Assembly: GCA_910575275.1 (NCBI GenBank)
Contig: CAJTEE010000002.1
Coordinates: forward strand, 124,001-188,000
Reading direction: 5' to 3'
Source of the DNA: Lachnospiraceae bacterium
GTDB lineage: Bacteria > Bacillota > Clostridia > Lachnospirales > Lachnospiraceae
DNA: 64,000 nucleotides
The notes below the pieces were generated by a model. That model had not been told where the DNA came from, made no database searches, and saw only the letters and a program-made list of their open reading frames with translations. Made by a program: the position numbers and the translations under genes. Shown here one piece after another: positions 33,140 through 41,080 of the stretch. Numbering within the stretch: position 1 is the first letter of the stretch; every line of letters begins with the position of its first letter.

Positions 33140-34347
33140 GCGGGAAGATGGCGCTTGAGGATCTGACGGTCCTTGACCTGACGCGTGTGTTAGCCGGGCC
33201 GTTTTGTACGATGATGTTAGCGGATATGGGCGCGCAGGTGATCAAGATCGAGGTCCCGGACGGCGGAGACGACACGCGCACCTATCCGCCCTTTCGGGAG
33301 AACGTAAACGGAGAGCGGGAAAGCCTGTATTTTGCCAACATCAACCGCAATAAGAAAGGGATCACGCTGAATTTGAAGGCGCCGGAGGGCAAGGAAGTGT
33401 TCAGGCGGCTGGTGAAAAAGGCGGATGTCGTGATCGAAAATTACCGGCCGGGCGTCATGGATAAGCTGGGGCTTGGATATGACGCGCTGAAGGAGATCAA
33501 TCCGGGGATCATCTACGCGGCGATCTCGGGCTTTGGCTGCTACGGGCCGTACAGCGCGCGTCCGGGCTATGACATCCTGGCGCAGGCGATGGGCGGCATG
33601 ATGGCCATCACCGGCGCGAAGGGAGGAGATCCGACCCGGGCCGGGAGCGCACTGGGGGATATGCTCGGCGGCCTGCACGGTGCGATCGGGATTCTGGCCG
33701 CCGTGCATGCAAGGAGCCTGACGGGAAAGGGGCAGCGCGTCGATATTTCCCTGATGGACTGCGTGATCGCGGCGACGGAGAACACGGCGTTAAAATACCT
33801 GGAGAGCGGAAAGCTGCCGCCGCGCATGGGGAACCGTTATGCGGCGGTGTCCCCGTACGACGCGTTCCAGTGCAAGGACGGCAAGGTAATCATCGCGGCA
33901 GGCAATCAGAGGCTGTATGAGAAACTGTGCAACGAGATCCTGCACCGACCGGATATGATCACGGACCCGCGGTTCGTGGATATGTCCGGCCGCCTGGAGA
34001 ACCAGGATGCAATCCAGGAGGTGATCGAGGAGACGCTTCGCGAGTACACGACTACGGAGGCCACGGAGCTTCTTCTTGGCAAGGGGATTCCAGCGGGCCC
34101 GATCCTGGACGTGAGCCAGATTTTAGAGGATCCGCATGTGAAGGAGCGCGAAATGTTTGTGGAGCTTACGCATCCGACGCTGGGAGATATGACGGTGAAC
34201 GGATGCGCGGTAAAGCTCATGGACACAAAGCCGTCCGTGCGGACGCCGGCGCCGGCGCTTGGCGGAGATAATGAGGCGGTCCTTGGCAGTCTTTTGGGGA
34301 TGACAAAAGAGGAGCTGGAAAGGCTGCGGGAGGCGAAGGTGATTTGA
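33136..34347 (+). CDS. CaiB/BaiF-type (class III) CoA transferase
   Basis: A 403-residue class III CoA transferase. The N-terminal VLDLTRVLAGPFCTMMLADMG and VIENYRPGVMDKLG are diagnostic. The catalytic Asp that forms the acyl anhydride is Asp175 in ALGDMLGG. It transfers CoA between carboxylic acids. It starts with GTG 33136 overlapping the previous stop; ATG 33148 is an alternative. It ends the AtuA-like operon. It may supply the CoA ester for the DUF1446 pair; the donor and acceptor acids are unknown. Confidence 0.92.
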   Translation: MSGKMALEDLTVLDLTRVLAGPFCTMMLADMGAQVIKIEVPDGGDDTRTYPPFRENVNGERESLYFANINRNKKGITLNLKAPEGKEVFRRLVKKADVVIENYRPGVMDKLGLGYDALKEINPGIIYAAISGFGCYGPYSARPGYDILAQAMGGMMAITGAKGGDPTRAGSALGDMLGGLHGAIGILAAVHARSLTGKGQRVDISLMDCVIAATENTALKYLESGKLPPRMGNRYAAVSPYDAFQCKDGKVIIAAGNQRLYEKLCNEILHRPDMITDPRFVDMSGRLENQDAIQEVIEETLREYTTTEATELLLGKGIPAGPILDVSQILEDPHVKEREMFVELTHPTLGDMTVNGCAVKLMDTKPSVRTPAPALGGDNEAVLGSLLGMTKEELERLREAKVI

Positions 34348-34490
34348 CGAAAGGCTGGGCTTGCGAGCAAAAATCCCTCTACGCTCCGTTTCGATGAGTG
34401 AACAGTAACGGCGGTGTTGAACGTTCGAGCGACGGCGAGATTTATCCGTGACATCGGAGTAATGAAAGGTTAAGATGAAATTGAAAGAAA

Positions 34491-34590
34491 ACGGGCGGCA
34501 AAGCAGCCGCCCGTTGGGCTTTAGCGAGTGCTTTCGCAACCGCCGTTTGACCCATCAGGAGCCGGGAAGCTAGATGATGGGTCTTTTTTT
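34491..34590 (+). terminator. Two tandem terminator hairpins after the CoA transferase
   Basis: The first has 9-bp arms ACGGGCGGC (34491-34499) and GCCGCCCGT (34506-34514). The second has arms GACCCATCA (34549-34557) and TGATGGGTC (34575-34583), followed by seven T residues. The stretch between the CoA transferase stop and these hairpins has no gene. Confidence 0.85.
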
Positions 34591-34625
34591 GTTAGGCCGA
34601 GGGCCTGTTTTTATTACTTTCTGCC

Positions 34626-36332
34626 TTATGGCATTTCTTTGATCTCCGTCACGGCCTTCGGCGTGTCCTCCTCGGTACAGGTGAAGGAAATCCGGTCGCC
34701 GGGTTGTAAGAACGGCAGCCGTTCATGGACGGTGACGGCGGCCGCATAGACCGTATCATCGCCCTTTAAGGTAAAGTAGTAGACCGTATTGCCGCCTACG
34801 ACCACGCTTGCAAGTGAATCAACCACGCCCGTTTTTTCGAGTACGTCGAACGGTTCTCCGATCTCCACATCCTCAAGGTTCAGCGCCGTCCGATAATTTT
34901 TCCGCGCCTCGTCGATGGTCTGGCCGGTGCCGACGATCTGGTACTGTTCCACATCAACGAAAGCGTACATTTTCACGAGTCCGGCATCGTCCTTTAACGA
35001 GACAAAATACGTGGGCCGGTCGGACACATTCAAAAGCAGCGGAAAGGTCGCGTTATATTTCAAATGCTGCACCTGCCCCTGGGCGGAGGCCATAGCGGAG
35101 GTCTCGGTCGCTCCGGGCACCGTATAGAAGCGGGTCGCCTTGGTGCGCAGGTTTACGAGCACAAAGCCGATGTTCGACTGGTCGCCCGTGACCGAGGACA
35201 TGCCGGTATAGAGGTAGACATCGTCGTCGAGGGCCAGGTAATTATAGCCGTAGGTCGTGCGGCGGACGTTTTTCTGGCCGAAAACGGAGTTGATATAGCC
35301 GTTCTGGAAGCGCCCGTTGTCATCGAGCTGCGCGATGATCAGGTCGGAATCGTAAAGCTGGTCGATCCACTGCGGGACGTTCTCTTTGTCATAATAGGAA
35401 GACTCGCCCGTGATGGCATTTACGAGGATTGCGCCACCGATGTCCTTTCCGCTCCACCAGCCAATCCGGTAGGAGATGGTGGGGGCAACCCAGTAGGGCG
35501 TTCCCTCGTCGTCGATCTCAAAGGAGACGGTCTCGAACATCTTGGTAGGATAGCGGAACCGGAGATGCCGGTAAATATTACGGAAGAAATATTCGCTGGG
35601 CGAGTATTTCATGCCGGAATCAAGCCATACAAGCTCGGTCTGCTGCGTAACCATGTTGACCATAATGTACGCCGGCAGGCCCTTTTTTTGATTGTAAAGC
35701 CATTTGATCGGATCCGCGTAGGATAGGGGCGTCACGCGGTAGGGCACGCCCTTGTAGTTGATCTGCGTGTAATTGCTCTCGATCTCAAACTGTGATACCA
35801 GCTCGGACATTTCGCCAAGCTTGCGGCTGCCGAGCCTCGTGGCCGTATCGCGGTCCACGACCGGGATCTGACTCATGCTGATCTCTGCCACATCCTCGGA
35901 GAAATCGCCGCTGTCAATGGTGATCAGGTCACGATAACGGGTCGCATTAAAAAACTGGATTCCGATCAGGTTCGCCGCCGTCATAAAGACGATTATGAGT
36001 GCAATGAGCCCGAAGCCGTATTTCAACGGAGTCGCCAGGGATCGGAGCGGGGCATTTTCCCCGTCCGCCTGGCACATGCCGAAGCGGAAGCGGCCGGTAA
36101 CGGGATCACGCTCCAAGCGCAGGCTGCGATTGCCGAGTCCGGAGAGGAATTCCTTCATGTAGGCAAGAAAATTCACGGACAGGATGATCAGGATCGATAA
36201 AATCAGAAACAAAAAGAAATCCTGGCTTTTTGGGTTGATCGCGGGCAGCATCGTGTAAAATAAGAGAAATATGATGGCGGCCGAGATCAGGATCCGCCCG
36301 AGAGCGGAAGCGAAACGTTTGTTTTTATTCAT
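34626..36332 (-). CDS. Membrane protein with large extracytoplasmic domain, unknown function
   Basis: A 568-residue protein with two N-terminal membrane helices (about residues 12-32 and 38-58), a 40-residue cytoplasmic loop and a third helix (about 108-128). A roughly 440-residue domain then faces outward. The domain is Tyr-rich and beta-like (SYRIGWWSGKDIGGAILVN, GYNYLALDDDVYLYTGM). Similar large three-helix proteins are frequent in Lachnospiraceae, but no function is known to me. AAGGAG lies ten bases before the ATG, inside a perfect 12-bp palindrome. It is monocistronic and convergent with the CoA transferase operon. Confidence 0.65.
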   Translation of the reverse strand: MNKNKRFASALGRILISAAIIFLLFYTMLPAINPKSQDFFLFLILSILIILSVNFLAYMKEFLSGLGNRSLRLERDPVTGRFRFGMCQADGENAPLRSLATPLKYGFGLIALIIVFMTAANLIGIQFFNATRYRDLITIDSGDFSEDVAEISMSQIPVVDRDTATRLGSRKLGEMSELVSQFEIESNYTQINYKGVPYRVTPLSYADPIKWLYNQKKGLPAYIMVNMVTQQTELVWLDSGMKYSPSEYFFRNIYRHLRFRYPTKMFETVSFEIDDEGTPYWVAPTISYRIGWWSGKDIGGAILVNAITGESSYYDKENVPQWIDQLYDSDLIIAQLDDNGRFQNGYINSVFGQKNVRRTTYGYNYLALDDDVYLYTGMSSVTGDQSNIGFVLVNLRTKATRFYTVPGATETSAMASAQGQVQHLKYNATFPLLLNVSDRPTYFVSLKDDAGLVKMYAFVDVEQYQIVGTGQTIDEARKNYRTALNLEDVEIGEPFDVLEKTGVVDSLASVVVGGNTVYYFTLKGDDTVYAAAVTVHERLPFLQPGDRISFTCTEEDTPKAVTEIKEMP

Positions 36333-36337
36333 TCGGT

Positions 36338-36397
36338 GAGAACGTTCTCCTTTCTGAAACGGGTACTCTGTAAAGGTTCATGGACAAATATAGTATA
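36338..36397 (-). promoter_or_regulatory. Palindrome over the ribosome site, and -10 box of the membrane protein gene
   Basis: GAGAACGTTCTC (36338-36349) is a perfect 12-bp palindrome that includes part of the AGGAG ribosome site. Upstream on the minus strand, TATACT (complement at 36392-36397) preceded by TG is an extended -10 candidate; no good -35 is seen. Confidence 0.5.
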
Positions 36398-36504
36398 CCA
36401 CAGATCCGGGCGAAATGCATGAAATTTTGTTATTATTTCCCCTGGCTGCGAAAGAAGCCTTACGACGGCGTCCGAATCGGCTGTCCGTTTTGCCAAACAA
36501 GAGA

Positions 36505-36533
36505 TTGGAAAAATGGGAAAATATGGGTATAAT
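36505..36533 (+). promoter_or_regulatory. Intact promoter in front of a truncated gene
   Basis: TTGGAA at 36505-36510, a 17-bp spacer and perfect TATAAT at 36528-36533. It points to the truncated frame at 36571 and from there into antisense of the AraC remnant. Confidence 0.75.
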
Positions 36534-36570
36534 AAGTAAAGACAGAAATTGAAACGGGGGGCAGATTTGC

Positions 36571-36711
36571 ATGGTGCAAAGGACAAAGAAACACAGGTAT
36601 GTCCAATTTCTTAAGTATCTTTTGCTTGTTATGGTGTTCCTCGCGTCCGTTATTGTGTATCGGGGCTGCCTTTTGGCGTATTCCATTTTCAGCATGGTCA
36701 GGTATCCGTGA
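36571..36711 (+). pseudogene. Truncated gene start (single membrane helix)
   Basis: A 46-codon frame with promoter and a GGGGGG-type ribosome site. It begins MVQRTKKHRYVQFLKYLLL, continues as a hydrophobic helix, and then runs into the complement of the AraC remnant. It looks like the N-terminal membrane anchor of a longer protein (sortase or VanZ-like starts look similar, but no call is possible), cut by a deletion near 36670. Confidence 0.5.
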
Positions 36712-37039
36712 AAGCTGAGGCCGGTCTGCCGGAGGAATGCCTGATTGAGCCGGCCTTTGGAAAGGCCTGCCGCATGTGTGGCATCCTCGAGAGTCGGACT
36801 TTTTCTATATGTTTGACGAGCCAGAGGCAGGCTTCATTGAGACGAGAGGAAAAGCCGGAGAGCCTGTAGATTTGGATCAGACGGGTAAAAACGGCCTGCG
36901 CGGCGTCAAGCGAGGCCATACCGGTGTCCCTTGAGGGCGGGGAGGAAAGACCAGGGCAGACGGTCTTTAACCACGGGAAAGAGGAGTAAAAAAGCCGGCC
37001 GACGGCTGCCGGATCCGCGATGTGGAGGCGGCGAAGCAC
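36660..37039 (-). pseudogene. AraC-family regulator remnant
   Basis: The minus strand reads TRLIQIYRLSGFSSRLNEACLWLVKHIEKV in one frame. After a frameshift near 36790 it continues TLEDATHAAGLSKGRLNQAF and FHGYLTMLKMEYAKRQ in another. This is the first helix-turn-helix half of an AraC DNA-binding domain. The second half and the N-terminal effector domain are missing. It is non-functional. Confidence 0.75.
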
Positions 37040-37290
37040 TGCAAAGGGACGGTATTCTCCTAGGGGTTAGTCGTGCGGTACACAGAGGATGGGGCGATCC
37101 CGGTGATAGGCGTGTTAGACAGGCTGGGAATTTCGATTCCCCAAAACGCCAAGGTTAACGTAGGGCTCGGAAGGCCCCTGACAAATGCATAGGAGAGGAG
37201 GGAGCTGGGATTCTCGCAAAGCCGTGCTACTGCGGCACCTTCAATCAGACCAGGGCGAAGGAGCTCTTGGAAAAGGAAAAAGAGAATACG

Positions 37291-37953
37291 AAACTGCCCG
37301 ATCAGGATACCGGTGTTTTGAACCGTCTCGGCAGATTTAGCTGCGAGGTTCCGAACCTCATCGGCGACAACCGAAAAGCCTTTTCCGGCCGTACCGGCCC
37401 TGGCGGCTTTGACGGCGGCATTCAGTGCGTAAAAGGGTTCCAGCTCCTGATCGGCAGAAAGATTCAGGTTGCCTAAATGCCGTATGGCACTTTCCACGGC
37501 CATAAGCTCCTCGCCCTGCCGATCGTCAGCCGCGTTGTTCCGTACCATGAAGACCCAATCACGGTCTTTTAAATATTTATAAACGACGAGCAGCTGCACA
37601 CCGGTTTCATCCTGATAAGAGTAAGTATTGGCCTGTGTGCTGCCATCTTCCCTGATCCGGCAGATGATCTAAAAATATCTTCTGTCTTTTGTCTCTGCAT
37701 TCAGCAACGCTTCAGCCTGGTGGTACAGGTATACACCGGTCTTTGCATTTAAAAATATATATTCGCTGTTGGGAAGCCCTTTCATGTTCAGATCCAGCAG
37801 GGCATCCGTCATCTGGTTTGTAATATCGTTTTTGACAATGGCTGCCACGTTGTTCGACACGATAAGCCAAAGAAGAAGCATCCCCGTTAATGTGATTGCC
37901 GTAGTCAGGATGCTGATACGCATGGCAAGCTTTTGATTTACAAGAAATTTCAT
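37291..37953 (-). pseudogene. Degraded methyl-accepting chemotaxis protein
   Basis: The N-terminal 94 codons (37669-37953) give a membrane helix and the start of a Cache-type sensor (NSEYIFLNAKTGVYLYH), then a stop. Downstream, at 37291-37599, a second frame holds [17 protein letters not shown], typical of the end of such sensors. It then jumps after an internal deletion to [18 protein letters not shown] and [15 protein letters not shown], the signalling tip. HAMP and most of the coiled coil are lost. The tip closely matches the intact receptor at 6215-7891. Confidence 0.85.
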
Positions 37954-38098
37954 AGTAAAATTCCCTCTGCAGCAATAAATCAGATTTTATATACAGCCCG
38001 TTTACCTTGTACAACGCGCTGTTTTTTTGCAAAGTATTGCATAATTATTTGGGCAAAGCAACCATTGCTTAAGCAGAAGAAAAAACCTAAACACCCCA

Positions 38099-38126
38099 TT
38101 GACTTTTGCCTGCCAGAGTGTAGAAT
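38099..38126 (+). promoter_or_regulatory. Promoter of the membrane/Sel1/HerA-like trio
   Basis: TTGACT at 38099-38104, a 16-bp spacer and TAGAAT at 38121-38126, about 37 bp before the first start codon of the trio. Confidence 0.7.
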
Positions 38127-38163
38127 AAAACGTGTGGAATTCAATAGGGAGGCTGATGGAAAG

Positions 38164-39777
38164 ATGGGACAAAAAGGGAAGAAATCCGGGGGATTTTATC
38201 TGAAGTGGCCCTGGAATGTAGTCGTGTACGTGCTTTTGGTGATTGTATTCAGGATCTTGGCGATCCCGCTTATCATGGCCGTCATGGCGTGGAATAAAAA
38301 GCAGCAGCCGAACGGGCCCGAGGAGGGGTACTGCCTTCAGAGGACCAGGCAGAGGCTTGTCTATCTTTTGTGGGCGCTTCTGTTTTTTGTAATCGGTGCA
38401 TGCTGTATGGCGGTGTGTGTTGCCCAGCTCATGGAGGAACGCTCCGAATGGGAGTTAATGGACTACGCCGTGCTGGCGGTCTCAGGGGGAATCGGCATCG
38501 GCGGTCTGGCGGCCGGGGTCTATGAGACATATACGAACCTGCGCGACGCGTTTTTCCCGGCAAAAAGCCGGCTGGCGAGGTCGATCCGCTCGCAGCTTCC
38601 GTATCCGGATGAGGCGCCAAAGGTCGGAGAGCTGTTTGCGATGGTGGATGAGGACATCCGTGCAAACGGCCGGTGGTTCGACCGCGTGGCGGTCGGCAAT
38701 GAGTGGGTGCTCGGGGACGAGGCCAGCATGATTTCGCGCATCCGCGCCGTGTTTGGCCGTGATGAGACCATATACCGGACTTCAGGTGGGAGGACGCAGA
38801 CTAGGCGGATCCTGGAGATTTATATCCTGGATGACCGCAGACAGACGCAGATGACCGGATTAAGAAAGCCGGCCGAGCTGCAGGCGCTTTTGGAATATCT
38901 GGAGTTTAAGGCGCCGGAGGCTGAGTTTTATCCCTATGACGAATACCATTCCTACTGCGGGAAGTCGGACGAGGAGTGGCAGAGGCTGGAGCGCCGATTC
39001 CGTGCCCGCAGGGATGAACGCCTAGAACGGGAGGAAGCGAAGATGCGCGCCGCTGCCGGGAGCAGCAAAACGTTTGCCTTCCGTGACAGCAAAGGGCGGC
39101 GTACCTCCCGTTTTACGGCGGAGGATATCCGCAGAGAGATTATGGGATTGTCACAAGGCGGGGAGAGCGTCGCCTTAGAGCCGATGGAGCCGGTGGACTG
39201 CGGCGGCGGGAAGGCCCTTTCGAGGCTGGAGGCCGTCGTGGCGGATGAAAGTCTCATGCTGGCGGCCGTTTTAAAAAATACAACGGGGGCGTATCAGGCA
39301 TATGGGACGCCCGCGGCGGAGGAGACGGCGTGTACGGCATTTCTGGAGCTTTTGGAGCAAGGGAGAGTTCCGTCTGTCATGGGCTGGCAGCCGGTGCAGT
39401 TTATGAGTGGACGCCCGCAGGAAAAACGGGCAAGGATGACGCTCACGCTGACGGAGCAGAACGGAAGCACGAGAGATTACCGCTCCTTTACGCATCGGGA
39501 TGTGGAGCTTGCCGCGGAGGGCCTGGAGAGCGGGAAATATCGGGTGATCGTCTTAAGCATAGAGGCCCGCTATTTGTATCTGGAGGCTGGGACGGCCCTG
39601 GACGGCCGGATCACCGCCAACGCAAGCCTGCCGATGGCGGATGACCTTCATGTATTCGAGATCAAATGCAGCCACAGCCAGGCGAAAAAATGGCTTTTGG
39701 ATATGGCCGACGGGCGCTTCCTTTCGGATTTTTCCGGTTGGAAGGACGTGACGAAGAAGCTTCAGTCTAAGCGATAG
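38164..39777 (+). CDS. Membrane-anchored protein of unknown function (trio gene 1)
   Basis: A 537-residue protein. Three hydrophobic helices lie in the first 120 residues (LKWPWNVVVYVLLVIVF, VYLLWALLFFVIGACCMAVC, YAVLAVSGGIGIGGLAAGVY), then a cytoplasmic-looking domain. It includes KVGELFAMVDEDIRANGRWF and a charged Arg/Glu helix around residues 270-290. The C-terminal 200 residues hold a beta-rich region (VIVLSIEARYLYLEAG). ATG 38164 has AGGGAGG upstream; the frame open from 37933 contains the promoter and is rejected. It is 38 bp ahead of a Sel1 protein and in the same operon as a HerA-like ATPase. No family recognised. Confidence 0.6.
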   Translation: MGQKGKKSGGFYLKWPWNVVVYVLLVIVFRILAIPLIMAVMAWNKKQQPNGPEEGYCLQRTRQRLVYLLWALLFFVIGACCMAVCVAQLMEERSEWELMDYAVLAVSGGIGIGGLAAGVYETYTNLRDAFFPAKSRLARSIRSQLPYPDEAPKVGELFAMVDEDIRANGRWFDRVAVGNEWVLGDEASMISRIRAVFGRDETIYRTSGGRTQTRRILEIYILDDRRQTQMTGLRKPAELQALLEYLEFKAPEAEFYPYDEYHSYCGKSDEEWQRLERRFRARRDERLEREEAKMRAAAGSSKTFAFRDSKGRRTSRFTAEDIRREIMGLSQGGESVALEPMEPVDCGGGKALSRLEAVVADESLMLAAVLKNTTGAYQAYGTPAAEETACTAFLELLEQGRVPSVMGWQPVQFMSGRPQEKRARMTLTLTEQNGSTRDYRSFTHRDVELAAEGLESGKYRVIVLSIEARYLYLEAGTALDGRITANASLPMADDLHVFEIKCSHSQAKKWLLDMADGRFLSDFSGWKDVTKKLQSKR

Positions 39778-39815
39778 AAAACAAGCAAAATAAAGAGAGG
39801 ATAAGGAGAAGCAAA

Positions 39816-41063
39816 ATGGGCAGATATTTTAGCGACGTGGTGGATCAGGCCATCGAGGACATTTATTACTGTTATGATAAGGAGCGTGCGGCTTCGGCGC
39901 TTTCGCCGCTTGCGGCTGCGGCTGCGGCAGGGGATGGGGATGCCTCCTACATCCTGTCGCGGTGTTACTCAGGGCCGCAGTACAGCTGGGCGTACCATCC
40001 GTTTCCGGAGGATGACGACGAGGTGGAGCGCCTGATCCGCCAGAGCATCCGTCAGGGAAGTGCGATGGGGGTCCTTGGGGCGATGCGCTGCGGGCTTTTG
40101 ACGCCGGAGATGGAGGAGGCGATGCCCTTCGGGAGCCTTAAGGAGGCATGGGATGTTGTCTGCGAAAAGGCAAAGGGCGGGAGCCCGTTCTGCCAGAACA
40201 TGATCGGCAATACATATTTCTGGCTGGATGTCGTGCGGATTGAGGGAAAGGGGCCGGAGACCTTTCCGGACAAGAATGGCTTTGCCCGGTTTTTGAGGGA
40301 GAGTACATTGGCCTGCATCCCGTGGTTTGAACAGGCCATGCGGGGCGGCATGGGCTTTGCGGTGCGAAATCTGTATAACCTTTACATGAACGGCGAGGAG
40401 GGGCTTGTGGACCCGCAGCCGGATAAGGCCGAGGAGGTGGCGCGCGAGGCGGCGGACCTGGGCTTCCCCGAATGGGAGGAGAGCTACGGAAAGCTTTTGT
40501 TAAAGAAGCAGGGCCGTGAGTATGAGGGCCGCGAATTCTGTGAAAAGGCAGCCGCGAAGGGCCAGCTTTCCGCCTGGTATTCCGTCGGGAGGGCGTATCA
40601 GGATGGAAAGGGCGCGGTGAAGGATCTGCGCCGCGCGTTGGAATGCTACGAAAAGGGCCTGGCCGATGATAATGCGACCGGCTGCGCCAACAGGGCCGGA
40701 GAGCTTTTGTTTAAAGGAGAGGGCGGAGTCCCGCAGGATTATGCGAGGGCGGTGCAGCTCTTTGAAAAGGCGCATACAAACGGCAAAAATACATGGGCCA
40801 ATGACATGCTGGGCGTCTGCTATCTGCTGGGCTGGGGCTGCCAAAAGGATGCGGTGAGGGCCAGGGTCTTGCTGGAGGAGGTCAAATACGCCAGCGATCT
40901 GCGCTATTACGGCCTGGGGCTCATCTATGCCGACGGGCTGGGTGTGCCCGCGGATATCAAAAAGGGTGTGGAATATTTCCAGAAGGCAGGAACATACGCC
41001 CCGGCGAAGGAAGCGCTTTCGCGCTTTAAAAAGACCTTGTTTGGCAAGTGGGTCCGCAGATAA
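39816..41063 (+). CDS. Sel1-repeat (TPR-like) protein (trio gene 2)
   Basis: A 415-residue helical repeat protein. At least four Sel1-like repeats are clear in the C-terminal half (AWYSVGRAYQDGKGAVKDLR, CANRAGELLFKGEGGVPQDY, DMLGVCYLLGWGCQKDA, YGLGLIYADGLGVPADIKKG). Degenerate ones occur earlier, including around GDGDASYILSRCY. Sel1 proteins are adaptors for complexes. There is no signal peptide. AAGGAG precedes ATG 39816, and it lies 17 bp before the HerA-like gene, so it may tether that ATPase to the membrane protein. Function is inference. Confidence 0.85.
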   Translation: MGRYFSDVVDQAIEDIYYCYDKERAASALSPLAAAAAAGDGDASYILSRCYSGPQYSWAYHPFPEDDDEVERLIRQSIRQGSAMGVLGAMRCGLLTPEMEEAMPFGSLKEAWDVVCEKAKGGSPFCQNMIGNTYFWLDVVRIEGKGPETFPDKNGFARFLRESTLACIPWFEQAMRGGMGFAVRNLYNLYMNGEEGLVDPQPDKAEEVAREAADLGFPEWEESYGKLLLKKQGREYEGREFCEKAAAKGQLSAWYSVGRAYQDGKGAVKDLRRALECYEKGLADDNATGCANRAGELLFKGEGGVPQDYARAVQLFEKAHTNGKNTWANDMLGVCYLLGWGCQKDAVRARVLLEEVKYASDLRYYGLGLIYADGLGVPADIKKGVEYFQKAGTYAPAKEALSRFKKTLFGKWVRR

Positions 41064-41080
41064 AAAAGGAGGACAGGAGT

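Noticed and set aside
35064-35726. A 220-residue plus-strand frame inside the minus-strand membrane protein gene
   Set aside because: It is the complement of well-structured coding sequence and has no ribosome site.
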